NCBI GenBank assembly: GCA_951812975.1
Contig: CATOTC010000001.1
Coordinates: 1,210,001-1,274,000, forward strand
Length of the DNA: 64,000 nucleotides
From: an uncultured Acidimicrobiales bacterium
GTDB lineage: Bacteria; Actinomycetota; Acidimicrobiia; Acidimicrobiales; Aldehydirespiratoraceae
Reading direction: 5' to 3'
The translations under genes were made by a program, and so were the position numbers. The notes beneath the pieces were generated by a model. That model worked only from the letters and a program-made list of their open reading frames with translations, had not been told where the DNA came from and ran no database searches. This document shows, one piece after another, positions 24,814-33,767 of this stretch. Every line of letters begins with the position of its first letter. Position 1 is the first letter of the stretch.

Positions 24814-25493
24814 GTGGTCTCCTCCGAGAGTTCGGTCGTCTGCGACGACCAGATCGCCTCGAGGCGAGCTCCATCTTCGAGGATGTGACGGCGGAACAGC
24901 GGCTGAACAAGGCTTGGGTTTTCGGAGCGGATTACATCAATAAATTCAAGGTGCTCGTCGGCGATCTCCCCTGAGCCTTCGTACAGCAAGTGCACGAACG
25001 ACAGGAAGATCCGTGTTTGCGCCCGAAGGCTTGCGAGCATCTCATCGAGACGACCGTTCTGTGAACGCGATGACAGCGCCACGTGGAACTGAGCGTGCAA
25101 CTCGTTCATGTCGCTCGGTGAGGAGCTCTCGCGTATCTGGACTATGAGGGATTGAAGCTCCTCGATCCATGGTTCGGTGTTGCCATGCTCCATGCCGAGC
25201 CGCATTGCCAGACCCTCCAACGTGGCTCGAAGAATGCGGATCTCGCGAAGATCCTGCACGGTCATGCTGCGCACGAATGACCCACGGCGAGGGTGCTGTT
25301 GCACCAAGCCTTGACGCTCGAGATCTCGGATGGCCTCCCGTACCGGTGTCTTGCTGACGTCGAGCCGCTCTGCGAGGGCGGACTCGATCAGGCGGTCACC
25401 CGGCTTCAGGCGACCTGACCGGATGGCATCGCGGATCTGCGACGCGACCAACTCTGACAATCGATCCTTCGATGCGACGCTCCAGTCACTCAT
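24810..25493 (-). CDS. GntR-family regulator (FadR/FCD subfamily)
   Basis: The winged HTH at about residues 8-75 includes SGRLKPGDRLIESALAERL, VSKTPVREAIRDLERQGL and PRRGSFVRSM. An FCD ligand-binding domain follows (IRILRATLEGLAMRLG to FRRHILEDG). The ATG at 25493 (MSDWSVASKDRL) is preferred; it overlaps the aldehyde dehydrogenase stop by eight bases. It is probably the local regulator of the divergent catabolic cluster; the best operator candidate is the AAAGTCGA dyad at 31661-31686. Confidence 0.88.
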   Translation of the reverse strand: MSDWSVASKDRLSELVASQIRDAIRSGRLKPGDRLIESALAERLDVSKTPVREAIRDLERQGLVQQHPRRGSFVRSMTVQDLREIRILRATLEGLAMRLGMEHGNTEPWIEELQSLIVQIRESSSPSDMNELHAQFHVALSSRSQNGRLDEMLASLRAQTRIFLSFVHLLYEGSGEIADEHLEFIDVIRSENPSLVQPLFRRHILEDGARLEAIWSSQTTELSEETT

Positions 25494-27063
25494 CGGAGAC
25501 CACCTCTCTTTCGGTTCCCACTGTGTCGAGGTCCCGCGCGGACGCCCGGTACCAACCTGCGAACGGGACAGTGGAAATTGCAACAGTCTTCCAGACCAGG
25601 TAGTTGTCGATTGCTTGCATGGCAGTGTCGCGGCCGAAACCTGAACGCTTTACCCCGCCGAACGGCGCTTCCACCGGCGTCGTGTTGTATGTGTTGATCC
25701 ACACATAGCCGGAACGGATTGTGCGCGTCATTCGAAACGCGCGGTCGATGTCTTGTGTCCAGACACCTGCAGCGAGCCCGTATACGGTGGCATTGGCAAG
25801 GTCGGCTGCCTCGATCTCGGAATCGAAAACCGTCACCGTGACCACTGGACCGAAGATTTCCTCAGTGAACACCTCGTGGTCGCGACCGACGTCTGTCAAG
25901 ACCGTGGGTCGGTAGAAGCTTCCACCTTCGCAACCGGCAATTGTCACTCGGGAACCTCCGCATGCCACGGTGACTCCGCTGGCGCGCGCCCGGTCGACGA
26001 AGCCCTCGACCTTGGCTAGATGTTCTGGTGAGATCAGCGAGCCGAGTTCGGTTTTCTGGTCAAGTGGCGCCCCGATTCGAATCGCTTCCGCGACCGATAC
26101 CAGCCGCCGCACGAATTCGCTGGCGATGGAGCGCTCGACCAGTATGCGGCTGCCTGCGTTGCAGTTCTCGCCTTGGGCGAAGAATGCGCCGAACGCCGCG
26201 GCGTCAGCCGCCGTTGCGATATCCGCGTCGGCGAACACGACTAGCGGAGACTTTCCACCGAGCTCGACCTGCAGGGGGAGTGCTCGACGAGCGCGAGCTT
26301 CCATGATCTTCGAGCCCGTAGCGGTTGATCCGGTGAAGGTCAGCATGTCGACATCGCCGTGCAAGGACAATGGGGCCCCAGCCGTTGCCCCGAGGCCGCT
26401 GACCACATTGAGCGCCCCATCGGGAAGCCCGGCCTTGGTCATCAGTTCTCCTAAGTGCAGGCAAGTGATCGACGCGAGCTCCGACGGTTTCAACACGACC
26501 GTGCAACCAACACTCAAAGCGGCAGCGGCTTTCCACACCGCCACGTACAGCGGGAAGTTCCAAGGTGTTATCGCTCCCACGACACCTACGGGCTCACGTA
26601 GCACGATGCCGAGTTGGGCTTCGGGCAGCGACATCGTCTGCCCGACAACCTTCGTTGCAGCGCCCGCGAAATAGTCGAGGACGTCAACGACGCCGGCGAT
26701 GTCGCCTTCGGCTTCCTTGATGGGCTTGCCGCTGTCGATCGACTCGATGGTAGCCAGCAGGGTTGTCTGCTCGGCCACGAGGCGGGCTGCAGAGCGCAGA
26801 ACGGTCGCCCGGTCCGACGGCGCGAGTCCGGACCAGATGCCGCTGTCGAAGCTGGCACGTGCCGCTTTCACCGCCAGCGCGATGTCATCGGCGTCGCCAG
26901 CAGCGATGCGGCCGACAGCCGCGCCGGTCGACGGATCGACGACGTCCAGCCATTGGCTGGAGACGGGGGGTTGCCAGCTACCGGCGATGTAGTGGCCGAT
27001 GGGATGAAGCAATGACTGCGCCGTCGTTCCGTCTGCTGTTTGGTGGTCATAGGTCAATGTCAT
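25486..27063 (-). CDS. NAD(P)-dependent aldehyde dehydrogenase
   Basis: A 525-residue ALDH superfamily member that oxidises an aldehyde to an acid. Visible are the cofactor region ITPWNFPLYVAVWKAAAAL, VLKPSELA, TFTGSTATGSKIME, the general base Glu in LQVELGGKSPLVV, and the nucleophilic Cys in FAQGENCNAGSR. Close to the C-terminus are VWINTYNTTPVEAPFGGVKRSG. It resembles betaine-aldehyde or semialdehyde dehydrogenases. It lies 3 bp after the phosphotriesterase-family gene and feeds the same pathway. Confidence 0.92.
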   Translation of the reverse strand: MTLTYDHQTADGTTAQSLLHPIGHYIAGSWQPPVSSQWLDVVDPSTGAAVGRIAAGDADDIALAVKAARASFDSGIWSGLAPSDRATVLRSAARLVAEQTTLLATIESIDSGKPIKEAEGDIAGVVDVLDYFAGAATKVVGQTMSLPEAQLGIVLREPVGVVGAITPWNFPLYVAVWKAAAALSVGCTVVLKPSELASITCLHLGELMTKAGLPDGALNVVSGLGATAGAPLSLHGDVDMLTFTGSTATGSKIMEARARRALPLQVELGGKSPLVVFADADIATAADAAAFGAFFAQGENCNAGSRILVERSIASEFVRRLVSVAEAIRIGAPLDQKTELGSLISPEHLAKVEGFVDRARASGVTVACGGSRVTIAGCEGGSFYRPTVLTDVGRDHEVFTEEIFGPVVTVTVFDSEIEAADLANATVYGLAAGVWTQDIDRAFRMTRTIRSGYVWINTYNTTPVEAPFGGVKRSGFGRDTAMQAIDNYLVWKTVAISTVPFAGWYRASARDLDTVGTEREVVSDE

Positions 27064-27066
27064 TGG

Positions 27067-28158
27067 TTACCTGTCCTGGATGGTCTTGGTCGTTGTGCCC
27101 TGAGAATCTCCGTTCATCCAGAACACTTCGCTTGGGTTGTCCACGAGGAACTGTGCACTCATCTCGTCGGGGATGCCGACGTGCCGAAGTACGGGCAGTC
27201 CCCAGCGGAGCACGTAGCTGTAGCCGTGGCCGCCGTAGTGGCAGAGACGGTGTTTCATTGCGATGTCCTGCCCAATCAGGAGTTGCCTGGCGAAGCCCGC
27301 CTCGCACAATTGATGGAGCATCACGGCTCGCTCGAGGTCGCACGGCATCGGCATACCTCGCGCGGACGGAGCGATCCAAGGCTCGAGGCCGAAGCAGTCG
27401 AACGCCAGATAGCAACCAGTGCGCGCCAGCTCGATTGCGTCGTCAATGTCGTTGATGCGGCGATCGACATGGGAGATCACGATTCGATCGGGCGCCACCC
27501 CGAGGCGCACTAGCCGTTGGACGTGGTCGAGCCCTGCGGATGCGTGGCGACCCGTGTGCACCACGACGGCAGCTCCGGTTTCACCGTGGGCGAGCGCGCT
27601 GGCCTCAAGGACGCGATGCTCCTCGTCGGTGACAGGCCACGAGCAGCCAATCTCACCGATTACGCCAGCGCGAACATTGGTACCGTCCATGCCGACCACC
27701 ATGTCATCCACCATCGACCGCGCGATCTCGTCAATAGACGTCTGCCGGAGGGAGCCGGGGTGGGAACTCTCGACGTAGTAGCCGCAGCCGAGAACCACTT
27801 GAACTCCTGAGCGGGCTGCAACAGCGCTCGTCTCGAGCGGTCGCCGACCGAGCCCGTGACACGTCAGGTCGATCATCGACTGACCACCGTCGGTACGAAA
27901 CTGTGCCAGCTCGGATACGGCGACGTCGATTTCGTCGAGAACGATGTTTGTCTGGCTTTCAAGGTGGTGTTCTCGGATCCACCAGAGGTTTTCGATCTGC
28001 AGCGGTTCGGTAGCGCGGCGCTGCTCCTCAGGGTCGTCTGGGAGCTGCAAATCTCGGCTGCGTAGGTCGCACAGCAGGTGTTCGTGTGCCGACGTGACGC
28101 CTAGGTCCTTGGGTTCGATGTCATCCGTCACCGTGCGGACAATGCGCGTTGGGTTCAT
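27067..28158 (-). CDS. Phosphotriesterase-family amidohydrolase (first paralogue)
   Basis: This is a binuclear metal TIM-barrel hydrolase of the PTE/PHP/lactonase group. Ligands are in SAHEHLLCDLR (HxH), VIGEIGCSW (bridging Glu, as in PHP rather than the Lys of true phosphotriesterases), VVVHTGRH, IVISHVDR, and the late Asp in LIGQDIAMKHRL. The bridging Glu suggests a lactonase or amidase activity. A second paralogue is encoded at 35579-36643 in the rightward arm. Its ATG shares one base with the stop of the permease gene (TAATG). Confidence 0.88.
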   Translation of the reverse strand: MNPTRIVRTVTDDIEPKDLGVTSAHEHLLCDLRSRDLQLPDDPEEQRRATEPLQIENLWWIREHHLESQTNIVLDEIDVAVSELAQFRTDGGQSMIDLTCHGLGRRPLETSAVAARSGVQVVLGCGYYVESSHPGSLRQTSIDEIARSMVDDMVVGMDGTNVRAGVIGEIGCSWPVTDEEHRVLEASALAHGETGAAVVVHTGRHASAGLDHVQRLVRLGVAPDRIVISHVDRRINDIDDAIELARTGCYLAFDCFGLEPWIAPSARGMPMPCDLERAVMLHQLCEAGFARQLLIGQDIAMKHRLCHYGGHGYSYVLRWGLPVLRHVGIPDEMSAQFLVDNPSEVFWMNGDSQGTTTKTIQDR

Positions 28159-29117
28159 TAGTTGTCTCCTTCGAGCCGGATTCTCGGGTCGAGCAGCCCG
28201 TACAAGAGGTCTGTCAGGATGTTGATGGCGATGAACATACCAGCGATCATGAGGACTGTGCCCTGGACGACCGGATAGTCGCGCTGCGTGATGGCGTCAA
28301 CCACTAGGCGGCCAACTCCAGGCAGCGACAGCACCGACTCTGTTAGAACGGTGCCTCCCAGCAGCACGCCAGCCTCCACTCCGAGCACGGTGAGCACGGG
28401 TATGGACGCGTTATGTAGCCCGTGCCGAATGGTGATTCGCATTGGTCGCAACCCCTTGGCTTCCGCGGTGCGGACAAAATCTTGACTCAGCACGTCGGTC
28501 ATCGCGCCCCTCGTCATTCTCAATATCGAGGCAGCGCTGCTGAAGCCGAGGATCAGGATTGGTGTGATCACGGTGGCCAGATTCTCTATCGGGTCGGACC
28601 AGATGGCGACGTAGCCCGTCGGTGGCACCCAGCCCCAATTCTCGGATCCGACGAGCAGCACCAGCGTGGCGGTCAGGTACACGGGGATCGCCGCGCCGAG
28701 CAGTGCGGCGATCCTGGCTCCGTGATCCACGAAGGTGTGCTGCCGTTTGGCGGCAATGGCCCCCAGCGGCACACCGATGATGATTGCGACGAAGATTGCG
28801 CCAATGGTGATCTCGATCGTCAGTGGCAACCGCTCAAGGATGACGTCGCTCACTGGTCGCCCGCTGCGCCATGACTCACCCAAGTCCCCCCTGATCACGC
28901 CCCAGAGCCAATCGAAGTACTGCACGAACACGTTTCGGTCGAGGCCGTACGTCGCCTCGAGTTGTTTGGCTATCTCGGAGTCACTCGCGCCTTCGGCTCC
29001 GAGCGTGCTGCCCACGATCGTGCCCGGGATTGCTATGAGAGCGACGAAGACGAGAACCGAGAGCGCGGTAAGTGTGGCCACGCCACCAAGAACGCGTCGC
29101 ACGATGTAGCGCGTCAT
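28158..29117 (-). CDS. ABC transporter permease, DppB/OppB type
   Basis: This is an inner-membrane component of a peptide/opine/nickel-type importer. It starts MTRYIVRRVLGGVATLTALS, followed by about six helices and the permease EAA-like loop SFVRT-type region (LSQDFVRTAEAKGLRPMRI). ATG 29117 overlaps the stop of the second permease (ATGA), so upstream in-frame sequence is excluded. The usual HTEVVR-like GDLGESWRSGRPVSDVIL segment is present. It works with the DppC-like permease, the binding protein and the ATPases at 31.8-33.8 kb. Confidence 0.92.
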   Translation of the reverse strand: MTRYIVRRVLGGVATLTALSVLVFVALIAIPGTIVGSTLGAEGASDSEIAKQLEATYGLDRNVFVQYFDWLWGVIRGDLGESWRSGRPVSDVILERLPLTIEITIGAIFVAIIIGVPLGAIAAKRQHTFVDHGARIAALLGAAIPVYLTATLVLLVGSENWGWVPPTGYVAIWSDPIENLATVITPILILGFSSAASILRMTRGAMTDVLSQDFVRTAEAKGLRPMRITIRHGLHNASIPVLTVLGVEAGVLLGGTVLTESVLSLPGVGRLVVDAITQRDYPVVQGTVLMIAGMFIAINILTDLLYGLLDPRIRLEGDN

Positions 29118-29938
29118 CGGCGGCTCCGTGGGTCGAGCAAGTTGCTTAGGCCATCGCCAAGCATGAACAGCGCCAGTACGGCGATGGTGATCGTCGCTCC
29201 GGCGGAGATCGTCACCCACGGCGCAAGGCCCAGCAGTACCCGGCCGTCACCCAGGATCGAGCCCCATGAGGCTGCTGGAGGTTGTGGTCCGAGACCGAGG
29301 AAGCTGAGCGCCGATTCCAGGAGAAGGGCTTGGGCAAGGGCGATGCTTGCTTGGACAGCCAGCACGGTTGTGATGTTCGGAACGATGTGTCGACCCATGA
29401 TTCTCGTCTTGCGCGCTCCCATCAGCTGAACCGCTTCGGCGTATGGTTTGCTTGACTCGATGAGCGTGGTGGATCGCGCGACGCGGGCGAAGACCGGAAG
29501 AAAGATCACGGCGATGGCCAGTGCGGCGTTGCGCGCACTCGGCCCCAGAGATGCAGCGAGCATGATGGCCAACAGAAGGGGTGGAAAGGCGAACAGGACG
29601 TCAATGATGCGCATGAGTACATGGTCGATCTTGCCGCCGAAGTACCCGGCGATCACTCCGACCGTTGCGCCGATCGAGAGTGCGACGCCGACGCTGCCGG
29701 CCGCGACGCCGAGTGAGATGCGGGCCCCGTAGAGCAGCCTACTCAATTGGTCACGCCCGTATCGGTCGGTACCTAGCAGATGGTCTGCGGATGGACCGGT
29801 AAGCCGTCGTTCCCGATCGAAGGCAAGCGGGTCGAATGGCGAGATCAGCGGTGCTAAGAGTGCAGCAATAGTGATGGCAAACAGAACGGACGCTGCGATC
29901 GCTAAGCCTGGATGTGAGGTGATAGTACGCCGAATCAC
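29114..29938 (-). CDS. ABC transporter permease, DppC/OppC type
   Basis: Second permease of the importer. HLLGTDRYGRDQLSRLLYGA is the family hallmark after the first helix, and the EAA loop region is near PYAEAVQLMGARKTRIMGRH. I prefer GTG 29938 (VIRRTITSHPG), because an ATG at 30028 would overlap the binding-protein gene and run through the 12-bp stem-loop at 29963-29996. It overlaps the DppB-like gene by four bases. Confidence 0.9.
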   Translation of the reverse strand: MIRRTITSHPGLAIAASVLFAITIAALLAPLISPFDPLAFDRERRLTGPSADHLLGTDRYGRDQLSRLLYGARISLGVAAGSVGVALSIGATVGVIAGYFGGKIDHVLMRIIDVLFAFPPLLLAIMLAASLGPSARNAALAIAVIFLPVFARVARSTTLIESSKPYAEAVQLMGARKTRIMGRHIVPNITTVLAVQASIALAQALLLESALSFLGLGPQPPAASWGSILGDGRVLLGLAPWVTISAGATITIAVLALFMLGDGLSNLLDPRSRR

Positions 29939-29962
29939 GTGGTGAGCATTCGGGAGCGGGGG

Positions 29963-29996
29963 GGCCGGTGCCAGGCGCTGGTGGCTGGCACCGGCC
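29963..29996 (-). terminator. Intercistronic stem-loop between binding protein and permeases
   Basis: GGCCGGTGCCAG (29963-29974) pairs perfectly with CTGGCACCGGCC (29985-29996) around a 10-base loop. It lies 7 bp past the solute-binding protein stop. Such hairpins stabilise the binding-protein mRNA or attenuate transcription into the permeases, giving binding protein in excess. No strong U-tract is present. Confidence 0.7.
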
Positions 29997-30002
29997 GTTG
30001 CC

Positions 30003-31640
30003 TTATTCGCCGATCGTGACCTGAGCAAACCGACGTTCGTTCAACGGGAGGGGAGTGAACCCGTCGACGTCGGAGCTCCAACCCCATATCGAGTCGGCGG
30101 TGTAGAGGTACAGGTATGGGGACAACTCGTTAACGAAGCGGGTTTCCACCTCGTTGTAGAGGGCGACACGCTCTGCGCCGGTTGCCGCCCGGGCTGCGAG
30201 AACCTGTTCGTCGAAGGACGGCTCACAAATCTTCGAATAGTTCCATGAACCTTCGCAGGTGAAGGAGTTGTAGAACGGAACGTCCGGGTTCGGGTAGCCA
30301 CCGCTGGTACCGAAGATCATGTCGTAGTTCTGGTTCAGAAGGCTATCCAACCAGACGGACGACTCCTGTGGGAGGATTTCTGCTTCAATTCCGATGCGGG
30401 CGAGCTGATCGACGACGACCGGCGCTGTCGCCATCATGACAGCGTTGGAAGAGTTGGCGGTCAGAGTGATGCTCAGTCCGTCGATGCCCGCTTCTGAGAG
30501 CAGCTCGATCGCCTTGTCTGGGTCGTAGTTGTAGGACGGGAAGGTTTCTAGGGGTTGTGCCAGTTCCACCTGAGCCGGAGTTATTGGAGAGGTCACCGTA
30601 CCACGGCCCTCGATGGCGATATCGACAGTTTCCTGACGGTCGATGCCGTAGCCGATGGCCTGACGTACGGCCGGGTCATCGAAAGGCGCTAGTGTGGTGT
30701 TGAAGGCCAGGTAGACGTATGCAAGCGAGTCTGACTCGGTGTAGGTGACCGAGCTTGCCGATTTGATTCCTGAGGCTGCCAGCGGGTCGGTGAACTGGAA
30801 CCAGTCGATCTCGCCGGCCGTCAGCGCTGCCGCCGCGGAGACTTCGTCGGGAACGAAGCGGAAGATCAATTGTTCGAGCTTCGGCAACCCTGCCGCCCAG
30901 TATTCCGAGTAACCGGTGAGTGCGATCTCGCTGCCGCTCCTCCAGTCTGCTAGCTCGAAAGCGCCTGTACCGCCGTCGACCCGTCGCAGGTCGCCGTTGG
31001 CCTCGACCACTTCGCGGTCCATGATCACGCTGGGGGCCACGGCGAGGATTGCGAGCAATGCTTGGGGCGCTGCCGTGTTCAGATTGAACGTAACGGTGGA
31101 GCCTTCGGCCTCGATTGTATCGACGAAAGCGTACAGGCCCTTGTTGATGCTCTCCTCGGAGCGCAGGCGATCGAAGGAGTACACGACGTCATCGGCTGTG
31201 ACGGCTCGGCCACTGTGGAACGTGACGCCCTCGCGGATGCTGAAGGTAATCGACAAGCCGTCGTCGGCTATCTGGTAGCTCTCGGCGATCTGCGGCGTGT
31301 AGCCGAGGTCAGGGGCGAACTCAATCAGTGGGTCGTACATCGGCATGTACACTAGCGTGCTAGCCAGGTTGGTCTCGAAGATTGGGTCGAGGGATGCGGG
31401 CTCCGCAGTGGTGCCGGCAATGAGCGTGCCACTCAGCCCACCCCGGGCAGGATCGGGTGATTCTGTGTCACCGGTTGTCTCGGTGTCACCGCTGTCACCG
31501 CTGTCACCGGTGGTCTCGGTGTCGGCGATCGTCTCGGGCGCCGTGTCGTCGTCGGAGCCGCAAGCTCCAACAACGAGCACTAACGCCATTGCTACGGCAA
31601 GCAGTCGAAGAATTGCTGCGGGAAGCAGTCGAAGATTCAA
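30003..31640 (-). CDS. Peptide/opine-type ABC transporter solute-binding lipoprotein (family 5)
   Basis: The signal peptide ends in the lipobox LVVGAC, giving a membrane-anchored lipoprotein. A Gly/Asp/Thr-rich tether with repeats (GDSGDSGDTETTGDTES) follows. SBP family 5 features include LDPIFETNLAS, YTPQIAESYQIADDG, REGVTFHSGRAVTADDVVYS, and ATLAPFDDPAVRQAIGYGID-like sequence. It starts at TTG 31640, 9 nt after AAAGGGG. It is the first gene of the leftward operon, downstream of the AAAGTCGA dyad. Confidence 0.93.
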   Translation of the reverse strand: MNLRLLPAAILRLLAVAMALVLVVGACGSDDDTAPETIADTETTGDSGDSGDTETTGDTESPDPARGGLSGTLIAGTTAEPASLDPIFETNLASTLVYMPMYDPLIEFAPDLGYTPQIAESYQIADDGLSITFSIREGVTFHSGRAVTADDVVYSFDRLRSEESINKGLYAFVDTIEAEGSTVTFNLNTAAPQALLAILAVAPSVIMDREVVEANGDLRRVDGGTGAFELADWRSGSEIALTGYSEYWAAGLPKLEQLIFRFVPDEVSAAAALTAGEIDWFQFTDPLAASGIKSASSVTYTESDSLAYVYLAFNTTLAPFDDPAVRQAIGYGIDRQETVDIAIEGRGTVTSPITPAQVELAQPLETFPSYNYDPDKAIELLSEAGIDGLSITLTANSSNAVMMATAPVVVDQLARIGIEAEILPQESSVWLDSLLNQNYDMIFGTSGGYPNPDVPFYNSFTCEGSWNYSKICEPSFDEQVLAARAATGAERVALYNEVETRFVNELSPYLYLYTADSIWGWSSDVDGFTPLPLNERRFAQVTIGE

Positions 31641-31660
31641 TGGATTACCCCTTTGAGTTG

Positions 31661-31686
31661 AAAGTCGATTACTTATAGTCGACTTT
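31661..31686. promoter_or_regulatory. Inverted repeat AAAGTCGA-N10-TCGACTTT in the divergent promoter
   Basis: AAAGTCGA (31661-31668) and TCGACTTT (31679-31686) form a perfect dyad between the divergent catabolic arms. An AAAGTCGATTAT half-site recurs at 36642-36653 in front of the DapA-like gene. It is a good candidate operator for the GntR regulator encoded at 24810-25493, inferred from location and symmetry only. Confidence 0.6.
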
Positions 31687-31794
31687 ATTGCGTGAGGTAA
31701 CCCTAACGGATAGTATTGGCTGTCGCAAGACCCACCGCTGATATCGCTGAGCCTCGATTAGGGTGACGTGTACAACCTGACCAGTGAGGCCACT

Positions 31795-32769
31795 ATGACG
31801 CCGCAACCCCTACTCTCGGTCGAACGGCTGGGCGTGGCGTTTCAAACCCGAAGTGGATATCTGTCGGCCGTGCGAGACATTGATCTAACGATCAATAGTG
31901 ACGAAGCGGTCGCCTTGGTCGGGGAGTCGGGATCCGGAAAGAGTGCGACCGCTTTGGCGATTCTGGGATTGCTCGGCACGACAGCGAGAGTCCAAGGTGA
32001 GGTATTCTTGAACGGGATCAACGTGGTCGGCGCATCAGCTCGCCAGCTGCGCTCGATCCGTGCCGCTCGCGTGGGCATCGTGTTTCAGGACCCGCAGGCG
32101 TCGCTCAACCCTGTCATGACGATCGAGGCGCAGCTAGTCGAAACGCTGAGGGCACACCTCGACATCACTCGAGCACGCGCTAAGCAGCGAGCACTCGAAC
32201 TCTTGGAGCTTGCAGAGTTGACGGATCCTAATTCACGCCTTCGCAGCTATCCGCACGAATTGTCCGGGGGAATGCGTCAGCGAGTCATGTTGGCCATCGC
32301 GCTTGCCTGTACTCCAGACCTGCTAATCGCAGACGAGCCGACCACTGCGCTGGACGTCACCGTGCAAGCACAGATCTTGGACACGCTCGATCGGATGCGA
32401 CGCGACCTGGGAATGGCGTTGCTGGTCATCACCCACGACTTGGGAGTTGCGAACCGCCTATGCGACCGGATCGCGGTGATGTACGCTGGTCGCATCGTGG
32501 AGGAGGGCGCAACACGTCACGTGCTCGACCACCCGACGCACCCCTACACCCGTGCGTTGCTCGAAGGCCAACCGCAGTTAGCCGACCTCGGACGCCGCCT
32601 GCGATCGATCAAAGGTTCGCCTCCTGTGCTGGGTGAGGCACAAGGCGAATCGTGCAGTTTCGCTCCGCGTTGCGCGTCCGCCACCGAAGATTGTCACGAC
32701 GATGAGCCAGAGCTGCGCAAACTCGGTCGACAACTCGTGGCCTGTTTCCATCCGGGAGTGCCTGCATGA
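31795..32769 (+). CDS. ABC transporter ATPase, DppD/OppD type
   Basis: The Walker A motif is [10 protein letters not shown], the Q-loop is [12 protein letters not shown], the signature is LSGGMRQRV, Walker B is [13 protein letters not shown] and the H-loop is VITHDLG. The C-terminal extension with cysteines ([15 protein letters not shown]) is the oligopeptide-type iron-sulfur/structural motif. ATG 31795 with GTGAGG upstream is preferred over GTG 31768. It is the first gene of the rightward arm and overlaps the next ATPase by four bases. Confidence 0.92.
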   Translation: MTPQPLLSVERLGVAFQTRSGYLSAVRDIDLTINSDEAVALVGESGSGKSATALAILGLLGTTARVQGEVFLNGINVVGASARQLRSIRAARVGIVFQDPQASLNPVMTIEAQLVETLRAHLDITRARAKQRALELLELAELTDPNSRLRSYPHELSGGMRQRVMLAIALACTPDLLIADEPTTALDVTVQAQILDTLDRMRRDLGMALLVITHDLGVANRLCDRIAVMYAGRIVEEGATRHVLDHPTHPYTRALLEGQPQLADLGRRLRSIKGSPPVLGEAQGESCSFAPRCASATEDCHDDEPELRKLGRQLVACFHPGVPA

Positions 32770-33767
32770 CAACTAGCCTGCTCCGGGTCGACAATCTTTC
32801 CGTCGTTTTTCGACGGTCCGGACGACCCGCAGTCCACGCGGTTGATGACGTCTCCCTGACCGTTGCCGCCGGACGCACACTCGGGCTGGTCGGCGAGTCG
32901 GGCTCGGGGAAGACAACTGTCGGCAGATGCGTCGTCGGGCTGCAGTCGCCGACCGATGGAGATCTGTTCCTTGACGGACGCTCACTCGGTCACAAGCGCA
33001 CTAGGGCCGATCATCGCCTTATTCAAATGGTTTTCCAGGACCCGACATCCAGTCTGGACCCGCGTCAACGGGTTATCGATGCCGTTGGTGAGCCCTTGCG
33101 CGTGCAACAGGGCGCGGGTCGGCGGTTGGCGCGAGAGAAGGCGCGAGAGATGTTGCGAGAGGTCGGCCTCACCGATGCGCTCGTCGACCGATTCGCCCAC
33201 CAGCTCTCTGGCGGCCAACGGCAACGGGTGGTGATTGCTCGCACGATGATTCTTCGTCCTCGGCTTACGGTCTGCGATGAACCGGTCAGCGCCCTGGATG
33301 TCTCCGTGCAGGCACAGGTGGTGAACCTGCTCGCCGAGCTGCAGGAGCAGTCGGGAGTGGGGTACCTATTTATCGCCCACGACCTCGCGGTAGTGCGCCA
33401 TATAGCTCACGATGTCGCAGTGATGCACCTAGGCAGGGTTGTCGAATCTGGACCCGCTGAGGATGTGTACAACAACCCGCACCACCCGTACACCCTCGCG
33501 CTCATGTCAGCGGTGTTGACCACGGAGCCCGACGGCCGCGGCGAGCAGCGGATCGTGCTTGACGGTGAGATGCCAAGTCCCTCGAACCCGCCTGAGGGCT
33601 GCTCCTTCCATACTCGGTGTTTCCGCTACGAGAAGCTCGGCAGACCGGGGCGTTGCCGACAGGAGGTTCCCGCATCGATATCCCTTCCCAAGGAGCAACG
33701 TCATAAGGTCGCGTGCCACTTCCCAACTGAGGTTTCGGTGAACCCGAGCGGCCGTAGGACCTGCTGA
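32766..33767 (+). CDS. ABC transporter ATPase, DppF/OppF type
   Basis: The Walker A motif is GESGSGKTTVGR, the Q-loop is VFQDPTSSLDPRQRV, the signature is LSGGQRQRV, Walker B is LTVCDEPVSALD and the H-loop is FIAHDLAVVR. The C-terminal cysteine motif (GCSFHTRCFRYEKL) is present. It pairs with the preceding ATPase to drive the importer whose permeases and binding protein are on the divergent strand. Its TGA shares one base with the next ATG (TGATG). Confidence 0.92.
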   Translation: MTTSLLRVDNLSVVFRRSGRPAVHAVDDVSLTVAAGRTLGLVGESGSGKTTVGRCVVGLQSPTDGDLFLDGRSLGHKRTRADHRLIQMVFQDPTSSLDPRQRVIDAVGEPLRVQQGAGRRLAREKAREMLREVGLTDALVDRFAHQLSGGQRQRVVIARTMILRPRLTVCDEPVSALDVSVQAQVVNLLAELQEQSGVGYLFIAHDLAVVRHIAHDVAVMHLGRVVESGPAEDVYNNPHHPYTLALMSAVLTTEPDGRGEQRIVLDGEMPSPSNPPEGCSFHTRCFRYEKLGRPGRCRQEVPASISLPKEQRHKVACHFPTEVSVNPSGRRTC

